Positions 17,864-28,071 of a DNA stretch of 64,000 bases are shown one piece after another. Source of the stretch: Symbiodinium microadriaticum (taxonomy: Eukaryota; Sar; Dinophyceae; Suessiales; Symbiodiniaceae). The position numbers and the translations under genes are program-made. The stretch is taken from positions 23,022-87,021 of the forward strand of contig LSRX01001502.1 of the NCBI GenBank assembly GCA_001939145.1, read 5' to 3'. How positions within the stretch are numbered: the first letter of the stretch is position 1; each line of letters opens with the position of its first letter. A model generated the notes under the pieces. The model was given only the letters and a program-made list of their open reading frames with translations. It had not been told where the DNA came from and made no database searches.

Positions 17864-20003
17864 ATGCCTCCAACGACAGAAGAATCGTCGGCACCGAGTG
17901 GTTCGGGAGGTGCCTCTACGGAGGCCAACTACCAGCTGCCATGGACGGCTATCCCTCGTTTTATTCCTGGGACAACAGATGTCACCGAGTATGCGAAGAA
18001 GCGGCCATGCTCCAAGAGCCGCACTTTTGTGCGAAGGCACCGCGTTCAAGAAGGTGTCATCGCTGCCAGCAGACAAGCTGAAGAGCAGCGACGACAGTGG
18101 AGTGAGACTTCTGGTTACCACACTCGGCGGCGCTTGGGGGCGCTCCGAGGTGGAGCTGAAGTATGACGTCTTCGAGAAGGCGATCTTCGGCACCATTCAG
18201 AAGTCCGACGAGTCCAACGACAGTTACCTGGCAAGGCATGACATGCATTTTGAGGAGCTTCTGGCTCAGGGTGTTAGCTTTGAGGAGATCAGAGCTTACA
18301 TCCTGCTACGACAGTCGGCTTTGTCGGCAGAAGACCGGAAGAAGATTGTTGTGGAAATGAGTGGGGCCCTCAAGTACGACAAGGTCCGATCAGCCATTCG
18401 TTTGCTGGGTTCTAGGTTCTTCTCTGATTTGCAAGGCCAGCGAGGCGCATTCCGGAGCAAGACATACGACGCAAACATGGTTGAAGATGCTGGGAACGAG
18501 GACACAGAGAGAGCTTGCAATGCCAATGCGACGCTAGGTGCCGGAGATGACAATGACTACGAGCTGGATCCCGAGTATGTGGAAGCGCTGGCAGCGACGG
18601 ATGATCAGGATGCCCTCGTCGTCGCCAGCTTCGAGGAAGAGCTAGAAGGCTTTTTCCAGGACACACCAGAGATGCAGGAGGCCCTGGTGAGCTACTTGGA
18701 GGCTCGTTCGAGATTGCTGTCCAAGAGAAAGGTGCGTGGCTTTTGGCCGGTGAGTGGTCACAAAGGGTTTAAGGGCACAGGGAAAGGAGGCAAGGGGAAG
18801 GGAAAAGGAAAGAGCGGGCGTGATCAGCTTCTCGCCCGCATCGCCAAGTCAACCTGCAGGGCTTGTGGCGAGCGAGGACACTGGAAAGCTGAGTGTCCTA
18901 AGTACGGTAAGCCAGGATCCATGAGTGCATCTTCCAAGACCGAGGCCGCGACTACCGTCGCGGAAGTTGATCAAGGACCTGCAGCCGCTTTCCTGGCAGG
19001 GCACTTCGATGAATCCCGAGACCTTGAGGTCTTGACGCAGCTGCCGGAGGAAGCTGTGTCTCTCGCCGAGGCCTGCTTTGTGACTCGCAGCACCCTGCCT
19101 TCTAATGTCCCTCATAGACTGAAGCAGATGATAGCTAATCTAAAGACACCCAAGCCCCTTGCAGTCCAAGACACACCCACCAGGCGGGCCGGAAGTGGGG
19201 CCAAGCCATGGACTGAAGACCTTTCCCGCCGATCTGAGACTGCAACCCTGAGTGACCTGAGTAGTTCTGTAGCCCTTCTCAGCACCTCCCCAGTGGAGGC
19301 AATCCTTGACACAGGAGCCAGTCGGTGTGTCATGGGACACCGGCTTTTGGAGCCGTTCCTCAGCCAGCTAGGTGATAGGGTCCGGGATTCGGTTAGAGTT
19401 ACGCGTAGCGCTGTCAAGTTCAGGTTTGGAAACAACCAGACTTTGGATAGCACTAAACGCGTTCTTGTGCCCATCCGGACCGTAGATCATCAGGTTTTGT
19501 GGCTGGGAATAGAGATTGTTCCAGGCAACACGCCGTTACTGTTCTCTAAGCGGGCTATCAAACAGCTTGGGGGGATAATTGACACTACGCAAGAGACGTG
19601 CTGCCTTCGACGTCTCCATCGGACGCTTCAGCTGCAGAGCAGTGCAACCGGAATTTATATTTTGGACCTCGCAAGGTTGAGTGCAGAAAGCTTTCAAGAA
19701 GGCGAGCAGCAGTGCCAACATGGCCGCGAAGAAGCCCTCCAAAGCACCCAAGAGAACTTAGAGTCCCAGGTACCCCATGAGCCGTGCATGCCAATCCGTC
19801 AGCCTGAGGTGAAGAAGGAGCCCAATGCAGTTTGTACAAATCCTAAGGTATGTTCCTTTTGGGGTCCCCAGGCCAAGAATTCAATAGTTCGTAGATTCCG
19901 TAAATACCCGGAACGTGTTAATGAAAAACTCTACTCATCTTGGTCCTCTAGAACCTCGAGTGTGAGCCAACAACCACTGGCACCCGAAGCTACAATGCTC
20001 TAA
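17864..20003 (+). pseudogene. Gag-protease of Copia-2
   Basis: The natural start is the ATG at 17864 (MPPTTEESSAPSGSGG), whose frame gives the conserved gag N-terminus PRFIPGTTDVTEYAKK. Near 18000 homology shifts to the frame open to 20003 (ALLCEGTAFKKVSSL onward). Next come a Gly/Lys-rich linker, one CCHC knuckle (CRACGERGHWKAEC, at about 18854) and the protease motif AILDTGASRCVMG (at about 19300). The C-terminal 150 residues are low-complexity. A single frameshift separates the N-terminal 45 residues from the rest. Confidence 0.85.
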
Positions 20004-20029
20004 TTCTCAAGCCGAGACAGCCTCACCCA

Positions 20030-20287
20030 GTGTTGCAGCTATCCCTCCATCGTGCGCGGAGCCATCCCAAGATGGCCCAGAGCAAAGCTACACCCGGTGT
20101 TCCGACTCCCCTCGCCGAGACTGGTCTGTCTCTCGGCACTCGTTTCGCTCGGCTGACCGAAAGTGGGCCGCGATTCACGCCGGCAGAGGCACGCACCGCG
20201 CCGATGTCAGAGCTCGGGCAACTCACAGTGACTTTCGGCAAGCATGCGAAAGGCCGAACTTTCGAGGACGCGATCGTGAGCAAGTGA
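20030..20287 (+). CDS. Small FGKH-motif segment of Copia-2
   Basis: 85 codons, basic at first, ending LGQLTVTFGKHAKGRTFED. The FGKH-x-G-x-TF pattern resembles a short domain I have seen repeatedly in dinoflagellate copia polyproteins, of unknown function. It sits directly before the dioxygenase-like ORF, overlaps it by four bases, and is probably its original N-terminus. Confidence 0.4.
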   Translation: MLQLSLHRARSHPKMAQSKATPGVPTPLAETGLSLGTRFARLTESGPRFTPAEARTAPMSELGQLTVTFGKHAKGRTFEDAIVSK

Positions 20288-21921
20288 CTGCATGCATGGA
20301 TGAAATCAAAGCGTATCTTACGGTATCTAATCCCCCAACGATGCAACCCGCTAAGCCTAGGGATCATTTTCTTGAGAGTGAGCAAATTGATCAGCGTGCA
20401 CAGGCTTTGATTCGGAATAAAGCGTCACTTGCTGAGATGCGACAGTTTCTTCGCCAAGTGCCCTGGCATGAACTTCGAAGCCCATCAAGCACCCCTAGAA
20501 GTGCCGCAATAATGAGTACAGATGACCAGAAGCGACCCTCAGCATACCTGACCTTTGGGCTGTTTGTTCATGGCGGAATTGTCGGAGTGACTCGCGTGTC
20601 CAGACAGTACCCGTGGCTGACTCAGGTACTGGTACAAGTGGTCACTCAAACCCAGCCAAATCATCCATTCTCCTCCATATCGGTTTCCTGTAACGTAAAG
20701 GCAAAGCCCCACCGTGACAGCTATAACAGTCTTGACATTCCAAATTTAGTCATTCCGATTGTGAGGCCCCAGTCTGGTGGAGAGATTTGGGTAGCTGGTC
20801 CCCCTGGTCCAAACCAAAAAGCTGTCGATGTTATGTGCAAAGGTCACAAAATGTCAGGAACTCTGCGGTGCCTGAGAGATCATTTGTTGCTTGATCCGCA
20901 TGTGTGGCATGCGACGATGCCGTGGAGCGGCAACCGCATGCTTGTCGTGGGATTTGCCTCAAAAGCTCATTATAAACTTTCGTCAGAAGATCAACTGTGG
21001 TTGCGTGCGCAGGGTTTTCCCTTGAAGCAGCTTCATGAGTATGAGTCCACGACCAATCATGTTTCAGACGAGCTGACAACGTCTGTCAGCTGCAAGTCTG
21101 ATCTGCGTCAGGAGCTTGAGAACGGGAGTCATCTGCTGCAAGCCCCAGCTCTGTCAGCCCAGGCGCCACAAATCATTGAAGCATGCATGAACGCGTTTAC
21201 CCGAGCCCAACAGATCTCTTGGGAAACTTTTGAGGACTCCCTTCTTGCGTACCAGCAACCCTCTGGCCCGCAACTTGACCTGTTGGAAGTATACGCTTTC
21301 CCTGATAGCCGCCTGACGCAGAGTGTTCGAGACCTTGGCGGTCACGCAAAACGATTCACCAAGGAGCAGGGTGATCTATCGACCATAGAAGGACAGAGAC
21401 TTTTGTGGGATGTAGTGCAGAAGACACAACCTCGCCACATTTGGGTCGCTCCTGATTGTAGGTTGTGGGGATCATGGTCACACTTTAATGCTTCGAGAAG
21501 CCCAACCTATAATCATAAGATGTTAGAGGGGCGACAAAAGGAAACGGTACATCTTCTGCTCTGCACGAAGCTGTTTGAGTGGCAAAAGCGACATGGCCGC
21601 GATTTTCATCTGGAGCAACCCGTAGGGTCAGCCATGTTGAAAGAGCCTGCCCTAAGTCCCATAGTCTCACAGTCTCAAAAGATTAATGTCGACATGTGCG
21701 CCTTTGGACTTCAGACGCCCGTCAGTAAGCGACCCATCAAGAAAGCAACAACAATCGTGAGTACTTGCCCAAATTTTCTTCGCAGTTTGGTAAACAAGCA
21801 ATGTAAGGGCCATCCGAACCACCAACCGGTAGCTGGCAAGCTCCGGGAGCTCGGAGGTAAAGCCGTGTCGTGGCCTCGTACTGCGGAGGCTTTGCTCGAC
21901 ATGTGGCCCGGCAGCTGCTGA
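20284..21921 (+). CDS. 2OG/Fe(II)-dioxygenase-like plus C5-methyltransferase-like protein
   Basis: One 545-aa frame with two domains. Residues about 85-235 look like a double-stranded beta-helix oxygenase. The iron-binding HxD is H143-R-D145 within KPHRDSYNSL, the distal histidine is H209 in VWHATMPWSGNR, and R218, nine residues later, is placed to bind 2-oxoglutarate. Residues about 330-540 look like the retroelement methyltransferase: LDLLEVYAF (motif I position), IWVAPDCRLWGSW (motif IV, Pro-x-Cys), FHLEQPVGSAM, then CAFGLQTP with Lys-Lys-Ala-Thr. Family knowledge: oxygenases with H-x-T-x2-W-x-G-x-R ends include TET/JBP-like nucleic-acid oxygenases. The substrate is unknown. The frame is intact. 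Confidence 0.6.
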   Translation: MTACMDEIKAYLTVSNPPTMQPAKPRDHFLESEQIDQRAQALIRNKASLAEMRQFLRQVPWHELRSPSSTPRSAAIMSTDDQKRPSAYLTFGLFVHGGIVGVTRVSRQYPWLTQVLVQVVTQTQPNHPFSSISVSCNVKAKPHRDSYNSLDIPNLVIPIVRPQSGGEIWVAGPPGPNQKAVDVMCKGHKMSGTLRCLRDHLLLDPHVWHATMPWSGNRMLVVGFASKAHYKLSSEDQLWLRAQGFPLKQLHEYESTTNHVSDELTTSVSCKSDLRQELENGSHLLQAPALSAQAPQIIEACMNAFTRAQQISWETFEDSLLAYQQPSGPQLDLLEVYAFPDSRLTQSVRDLGGHAKRFTKEQGDLSTIEGQRLLWDVVQKTQPRHIWVAPDCRLWGSWSHFNASRSPTYNHKMLEGRQKETVHLLLCTKLFEWQKRHGRDFHLEQPVGSAMLKEPALSPIVSQSQKINVDMCAFGLQTPVSKRPIKKATTIVSTCPNFLRSLVNKQCKGHPNHQPVAGKLRELGGKAVSWPRTAEALLDMWPGSC

Positions 21922-22826
21922 CTCAGGGAGATAAGACTAAGGTGTTAGTTGCCCAATCCACAGACCCACCTCTAACCCGTAAGCGGTTTAAAACGTCGGT
22001 TGGAGCCCCTAGCCCTCAGTTTTCTCATAGGCCGCAAAAGAGATCAGCAGATGCGTTGCCAGAGGCTGAATCCAGGAGTCAGCCTAGCCGCCGAGTGGTC
22101 GAGCCACCCAGCCTGCAGGTGCCAGAGGTGTTACCCACTTCCGAGTGGAAGAGCATTTTTGAAGCAGCTGCTTCCGTGACCTCCCGTGCGAGTCCGACTC
22201 TAGCGTCCCCGCAGCATGATGTAGTGTCCCGCTTGATTCAGGTTTTACCTCAATACAAGATACTACAAGTGTTCGTGGGATGCGGTTCTAAGAGTCTTCA
22301 CTACCCTTTAGGAGCGTTGGCTGCAACCGTGGCTCCCATTCGGTTCAGCTTTACTGAAACCGTAGGAGGGCAAGGTGAAGTGGTGTATAAGTGCATCGGT
22401 CAAGAGGATCGAGCCACGATGAGTCCAGACCGCAAGCGAGCTCGAATCCGACCGGCTCGCCACCTGATCACTGTTTTTGCGCAAGTGACTCCTGTTGGAG
22501 ACGGTGAGTCCCCCGCGCTTTCGCCTGCCGAAGCCAGATCGCCAAACCTCGAAGGATGGGCTCCTCCGCCTGTACCACTTCATGGACCTGCGTATCGGAA
22601 TCTAAGCCCTGAAGAGAAAGCTACCCTTCGCCGTATACATGTCAATCTAGGTCACCCTTCCCCAAGCACCCTTGCAAGACATCTTCAAGCCGCCAAAGCA
22701 GATCCACAAATCATTGAAGCTGCTCGTGAGTTTCAGTGTGATGCCTGTGTGGAATCGACACAGCCGCTTCATCAAAGGCCCAGCAAACTGCCCGAAAGCC
22801 GTGAGTTTAATGACTTCTGGGAATAG
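21870..22826 (+). CDS. Linker and pre-integrase zinc domain, Copia-2
   Basis: Starts in the methyltransferase tail one frame over, then a Pro/Ser/Arg-rich linker and a globular stretch (ILQVFVGCGSKSLHYPLG) of unknown role. The end is the HHCC pre-integrase motif: RRIHVNLGHPSPSTLARH, then FQCDACVES. The in-frame stop at 22824-22826 falls where the integrase core should begin (the neighbouring frame reads IDGFYFKAKSGYR), a frameshift. Confidence 0.7.
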   Translation: MASYCGGFARHVARQLLTQGDKTKVLVAQSTDPPLTRKRFKTSVGAPSPQFSHRPQKRSADALPEAESRSQPSRRVVEPPSLQVPEVLPTSEWKSIFEAAASVTSRASPTLASPQHDVVSRLIQVLPQYKILQVFVGCGSKSLHYPLGALAATVAPIRFSFTETVGGQGEVVYKCIGQEDRATMSPDRKRARIRPARHLITVFAQVTPVGDGESPALSPAEARSPNLEGWAPPPVPLHGPAYRNLSPEEKATLRRIHVNLGHPSPSTLARHLQAAKADPQIIEAAREFQCDACVESTQPLHQRPSKLPESREFNDFWE

Positions 22827-25800
22827 ATGGGTTTTACTTTAAGGCTAAGTCCGGGTATAGGGTGTGTGCTCCATGCCATTGACGAAGCGAGTTGTTTTCA
22901 ACAAGGACGCCGAGCGATGTCCAGGCATGCTTCGGATGCTATCAAAGCCCTGAATGAGTTTTGGTTTAGTTGGGCAGGGGTCCCAAAACGGGTGTATTTA
23001 GATCCGCCGGAGAATTTAGATCCGAAGAGGTTTTAGAATACTTTCAAGGGCAAAGCATCCAGGCACACGTGACTGCTGCTGCATGGCAGAGAGGACGTCT
23101 TGAGAGACACGGAGATGTGCTAAAGGATATGTTGGAGCGCATGGATACTGCAGAACCCATATCTGACGATGCGACTTTCGATCGCATCCTACAGCACTGC
23201 ATAATGGCCAAAAATGCCTTAGCTCGTCATGAAGGCTACTCCCCTGAACAAATCGTGTTCGGCAAGGCTCTGCGTATTCCTGGAAGCAACACATCGGACG
23301 AGGATCTGACCTCGCATGCATTGACAGAAGGTGCCGAGCTAGAAGCCGAGTGGCATCGCGAAAGACTGCATCTCCGATGCGTTGCTCGCAAAGCCTTTCT
23401 GGAAGCCGATAATTCACAGACAATTCGACGGGCCGCTTTGCGAAGGAGCACCCCGCTCCGTGGACCCTTCACGCCAGGCATGTGGGTGTTATACTGGACC
23501 AAAAAGACCTCGCCAAATCGCCTCGCAGCTGGCCGTTGGCATGGTCCAGCTAAGGTCATATGCTCGGAAGGTAAATCCATAGTGTGGGTGGCCCACGGAA
23601 CGACAATCATCAGGAGTGCGCCCGAGAATCTTCGCCCTGCATCGTTGAGAGAATGGCAGAGCCTTACCGATTCCACCCTTCAAGAAGGATGGAAGAACAC
23701 CGGCGGGGCAAGCACATTTCTTGACATCACCGCGCCAGCAGCTTCTTCTTCTGATGATTTTAGAGCTGGGCCGGATGCAGGATCGTCCGCTCCTCCTCCA
23801 GCTATAGTCCCAGAGCCTACCCTGAACGTTGTAGGCCCTGGTAATTCCCAGCCTACTCCGCCCGCCGATGACATTATCCAACCTGAGCAGGAGCTGACAC
23901 CGCAGGTTAGCCAGGATAACGATGGTGTTGAGCTCGGGTCTTTACCTGCGACAGCTCCATCATCCATTCCAGTTGCGGTTGAAGCCACTCCTCTTCCCAT
24001 CGAAAATCCACAAGACGTTCCAGTTCCCGAATCTGATGACGGTTTGATCGCTAATCCGATTTTCTTGTCGTGCGAGGAAACAGGAATAGTTGATGAGGAT
24101 GGTGATGCGCTGGTGCAATTTTCGACGGTTGAAGATGGTGAGGACTCCTGCTGTCCTCCTCTTGCCGAGGATAACTACCCGTATGTTCTTGAACCCCTAC
24201 AACCTTCCCCTCAACAAGCTTTCTGCCTTGAAGTAGAGCTTAAGTCTAAGGAAGTCAAGAGGTGGCATGGAGAAAAATCACCCGGCCAACTTGTCACCGT
24301 AGCGGCAGCTATGAAGAGGACCCGTGCCGAAGTCAGCTTAAAGCATTTGTCTCCTAAAGAGGTTGCCTTGTTTGAGCAGGCTAAGCTGAAAGAAATAAAT
24401 TGCTGGGTTCAGACATCTGCCATACGGGGCATTCTTCGTCGGAAGCTGAATCCTGATCAAATCTTGAAAAGTAGGTGGATCCTCACCTGGAAAGCCCCTG
24501 AGGAGGGCGAGACACAGCAGAGAGCCAAGGCAAGACTGGTGGTGCTAGGATACCAAGATCCTAAGTTGACAGAAGTGTCTCGCGATGCTCCGACGTTGTC
24601 CAAGGAAGGACGATCCATTGTTCTTCAGACAATCGCCTCGCGTCGCTTTCAGTTGAGCTCCTTCGACATCAAGACCGCTTTCTCTGCTTGTGTCTTTTTG
24701 CTTCGAAAGAACGATACTCTACATGGAATATTGGGGATGCACGTGGATGATGGTGTCGGTGGAGGAGATTCGGTGTTTAAAAGCAAGATTGATGAGCTTC
24801 AGAAGTCTTTACCTTTCGGTAGTCGTAAGTTTGATAGCTTCACTTTCACCGGTATCCATCTACAGCAACATGCTGATGGATCAATCAAGGCCAGCCAAGG
24901 GGATTATGTCAGGAGCATTCCGGCGATAGACATCGGTCGCCCCCGCAGACAAAATCTCGAGATGCGTGCAAATGAAACTGAGCAATCGAAGCTGCGAGGA
25001 CTGATCGGAAGTCTTCAATACGCCGTTACTCACACAAGACCTGACATGGCCACTAAGCTAGGTGAAATCCAAAGCCAGACATCCTGCCCGACCATCCAGA
25101 CCCCAATGTCGGCCAACAAGGTTCTTCGTGAAGCTCAGGAAACATCTTTCGTGAGCATCCGATATTTGCCGATCCCGGTGTCTCAGATCACCTTCGTGTC
25201 ATTCGGAGACGCCTCGTTTGCCTCTGCTAAGAACTTGAATTCCCATCAAGGCGCGCTGATTTGCGCGACGGATGAGAACTTAAATCGTAATCAAGAGGCT
25301 CCAGTGTCTCCCGTGGCATGGAGCTCTAAACGGATTCCTCGGGTTGTTAGATCCACTCTGTCAGCAGAGGCGTATGCCATGTCAAAGGCCGTTGATATCC
25401 TGGGATGGATTCGTGCTTTGTGGGGTGTCATACACATACCCCACTTCAAGTGGCAGGATCCAGCAGCCGGTTTCAAGCAGCTTCGCACAGCGACCGTGGT
25501 AACAGACTGTAAATCACTCTATGACCTGGTCACAAGACTGGCCATGCCATCCTGCGAGGAGTTCCGTACGACATTGGAGGTGTTGTTGATTAAGCAGCGT
25601 TGCTCTGAAAACTCCGTGTTCCGTTGGATTCCGACCACCCTTCAGGTGGCCGACAGTCTAACTAAGCCGATGGACCCAGTGTTATTGCGAACAGTCTTAG
25701 CGCAAGGCAGGTTTCGACTATACGATGCCACCGAAGGTCTGAATAAGACGGCTCAAAGAAAGGAAGCAGTTCAGTGGTTGTCACAGCCCTCTTCCTCGCC

Positions 25801-25894
25801 TCAAGGATTGAGTCCCAAGGGTCAGGACTCTGTACAGTCTCGAGGCGTACCCCATCAGGGTGAACTTGTACAAAAGAATTTTAGAGCAGTGTGA
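22827..25894 (+). pseudogene. Integrase, RT and RNase H of Copia-2 (RT deleted internally)
   Basis: Integrase residues come from two frames (22827-23036: HAIDEASCF, WAGVPKRVYLDPPENL; then 22970-25894: WQRGRLERHGDVL with the catalytic Glu). A C-terminal integrase part (FTPGMWVLYWTKK) and a long acidic linker follow. RT starts SRWILTWKAPEEGE and reaches SSFDIKTAFS. It then jumps to ACVFLLRKNDT and GMHVDDGVGGGD, so roughly 70 residues of palm and fingers are missing at about 24688, without loss of frame. RNase H follows: FVSFGDASFASA, LSAEAYAMSKA, VVTDCKSLYDL, VADSLTKPMD. The RT cannot be active. Confidence 0.85.
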
Positions 25895-26189
25895 AAGCTG
25901 TCGCTCAGGACCAGTACATGTTCACCTGTGGCCTTTCAAGGCTCGAGGGTCCTGGGAGGGCGGGAACGAGGTTGCTGCAGAGCAGCACATGGACCGCCAG
26001 AGCTGAGTCTGGGAGGCAGAAGGAAAACCAGCGCCGGAGCGCTCTTCTGACGGGGTCAGACTTTTTGATTGGGGGCCAATCTTGCGGACATTTATCATTC
26101 TGAGACGAGGCCGTCTCTAGATTGCATTTCAGTGTTATCGATTGGTTTGGCAGGGCCAAAGCTACCAGGTGAGTCCCACGAGACTCACA
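25890..26189 (+). repeat. 3' LTR of Copia-2 (300 bp)
   Basis: 99% identical to 17496-17794. The preceding bases (CAAAAGAATTTTAGAGCAG) are only weakly purine-rich, so no clear polypurine tract is called. Confidence 0.93.
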
Positions 26190-26222
26190 AGGGTTTAGGG
26201 TTCAGGGTTTAGGATTCAGGGT
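26190..26222. repeat. Telomere-like tract, right flank of Copia-2 (includes TSD)
   Basis: AGGGTTTAGGGTTCAGGG-type repeats. The first five bases are the target duplication. With 17482-17495 it formed one tract before Copia-2 landed in it. Confidence 0.85.
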
Positions 26223-26399
26223 TATGCCTCGTAATTGAGGGGTAGCCACTGCCGTAAGTAAATGGAGTCCCAGGTAACCCCAAAGCCCGAAACCAAGGTA
26301 AACGCATAAATCTGGTGTTCGACTCTTGACTTCCGAATCGAGAGTGAAAAGTGCTTGCAAGCGTCTGCTTTCCCAGCGTCCCTTTCTGGCCCGCAAGGC

Positions 26400-26492
26400 T
26401 CGATCTGGGACCTATATAGCACCTTAGTATATACATATACATAATATACATATATATATATATATGTATAGTATTTATAGATATATAACTCC
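26400..26492. repeat. AT-rich (TA)n microsatellite
   Basis: About 90 bases of TATATA, CATATA and GTATAG alternation, with the longest pure TA run at about 26449-26465. Confidence 0.8.
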
Positions 26493-26495
26493 CAT

Positions 26496-27215
26496 CTAGC
26501 CACCCTTGCGCAGAAGCAAAACAATGTTGGAAATGGGCAGCATCTCTGCCACTGTGATTTCGGCACGCAGATCCTGGGTCCTGCATGACCCATCTGCGTC
26601 AAAACTGACAGCTCTTAAACTGTAGTCATCTAGCGCCCGAGTCGCACCAAAGCTGTCGAACAGAAGAATCACTTGGGAAGCAACTGTTTGGGAAGTGTCT
26701 AAGACACGAATCTGATTGAACGGGGTCCGTCTCTCGCAAAACCTCCTGCAGGCGTGCAGTGGTACAGTAGCCTGATGTTCAACACAGCATCTGACCTTGT
26801 CTGCTGGGGGCGGTTCGTCTTTGGAAGGCAAACTTTAATGTCGGCGGGGGACATTTTGCCCCTGACGCGGCGTGTCACCGCAGGCACCACAGGCACCTGG
26901 TCTTGGCATTCCAGCTTTCGAATTTTGCGCTTCAGTTCCAGAATGAGGGCATCCTTTGCCTCGGCTTTCATGGGAACTGCTCCCCTTGGTGGCGCACGTG
27001 GCTTGTTGCCACGAAGAGGAAGTTGGATGTTGGTCTCGTCCAAGAAACTTGGCATTTCTCGACTCCCACAGCAAGCCTCCAGTGCCAAGGTGTGGAAGCA
27101 GGTGCGACTTGGAGGGTATGCAGGGCACGTGCAATATGTATGGCCGTCCTTCAGGGATGGCAGAGAATTTGAGTGAAGTCTTACGTGGAAACTGTTGGGG
27201 ACCTTTCGGGATCAT
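26496..27215 (-). other. Unrecognised minus-strand ORF fragments
   Basis: Three overlapping frames of 111-129 codons cover this stretch. Frame 27088-26699 is the most protein-like (basic helix DALILELKRKIRKLE, then RRVRGKMSPADIKVCLP). I recognise no family. The fragments may be part of a decayed transposase, since a MULE-like pseudogene lies 0.9 kb away on the same strand, but nothing in the sequence proves this. Confidence 0.25.
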
Positions 27216-27262
27216 AGGGAAGCCATTAGCGTCAAATAGCGGCCAAGACCTGTGAGAAGCCC

Positions 27263-27412
27263 CATTTTCGAGCCGAGACTGATGGTTCGCAAACCTTATT
27301 TTCGAGCCGAGATTGGTGGTTTACAAACCCCCATTCTCGAGCCGAGAACGGGGGTTTGTAAAGCCCCATTCTCGAGCCGAGACTGATGGTTTGCAAACCC
27401 ATATTTTCGATC
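27263..27412. repeat. 35-bp tandem repeat, about 4.3 copies
   Basis: Units share TTCTCGAGCCGAGA followed by a GGTTTGCAAACC-like segment. Unit cores begin at about 27265, 27299, 27334, 27369 and 27404. Each unit holds a short inverted repeat (GGTTTGCAAACC). Confidence 0.85.
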
Positions 27413-27570
27413 CACTACCATCCACGACTGGCCACTGATAACCAGGAAGATGCACTGATATCCACTAGTAGCCACTAATAGCCACTAATATCCACTAATA
27501 TGTATCCACGAATAGCCACTATTATAGCCACGAATAGCATGCACTATAGTAGCTTATGGCCACTAATAGG
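27413..27570. repeat. Degenerate 10-bp repeat (CCACTAATAG)
   Basis: About a dozen variants of CCACTAATAG or CCACTAATAT in a row with small spacers. No coding potential. Confidence 0.7.
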
Positions 27571-28071
27571 TTCAGAAAACACTTTTCGTGATTCACGAAA
27601 GGTTCCCTCGGAAACGCATATAAGAAGCCTACCCCTAAACCCGAAAAAGGCCGCAGTCCTCCTGCCAGAAAATTCTGAAGCCACTGGGCGAACTGATCGT
27701 TTTCAAGGCATCAAAAGTCGTTGCATCCCCGCGAACCTGGAAGGTATTAGGGTTTAAGGTGGAATTGGGGCTTAGCGATGAGGGTTTAAGGTCTAAGTGC
27801 CCACCTGTCGAAGCAAGAGCTCCACAGCCTGGCGTGCGCGCGCAGCAGACAATGGGGCACGATCTGTGACATCATCGCCATTCCCGTCGTTGCGAGGTAG
27901 ACAGCAATGGAATGTCCTGCGAACTCCCGCAATAAACCCCTAAACCCTAAGCCCTACTTGGAGGTTCATGGTACTTATTAACCGTTATTAACCACGTTTA
28001 GGGCACTTCAGGGGCTTGTAAGTGGGTTATAAGTACAGTTGGAATTGGTTAGTAAGACCTCCAAGCACACC
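27571..28071. other. Non-coding, scattered telomere-like heptamers
   Basis: No gene seen. Short TTTAGGG or CCCTAAA variants occur near 27632, 27748, 27782, 27935-27955 and 28068, separated by unrelated DNA. Confidence 0.6.

Larger units (their letters stand above)
17496..26189 (+). mobile_element. Copia-2, complete LTR retroelement with dioxygenase-methyltransferase ORF
   Basis: 8,694 bp. LTRs at 17496-17794 and 25890-26189 begin TGTGAAAG and end CTCACA. The target duplication AGGGT (17491-17495 and 26190-26194) lies in a TTTAGGG tract. Internal order on the plus strand: gag-protease, dioxygenase-like plus methyltransferase-like ORF, pre-integrase zinc region, integrase, RT, RNase H. LTR copies differ by two substitutions and one indel, so insertion is recent. 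An internal RT deletion and frameshifts suggest it moved with help from an intact relative. Confidence 0.92.

Noticed and set aside
27263..27570. CRISPR-like array
   Set aside because: Units are directly adjacent without unique spacers, there are no cas genes, and the window is eukaryotic.
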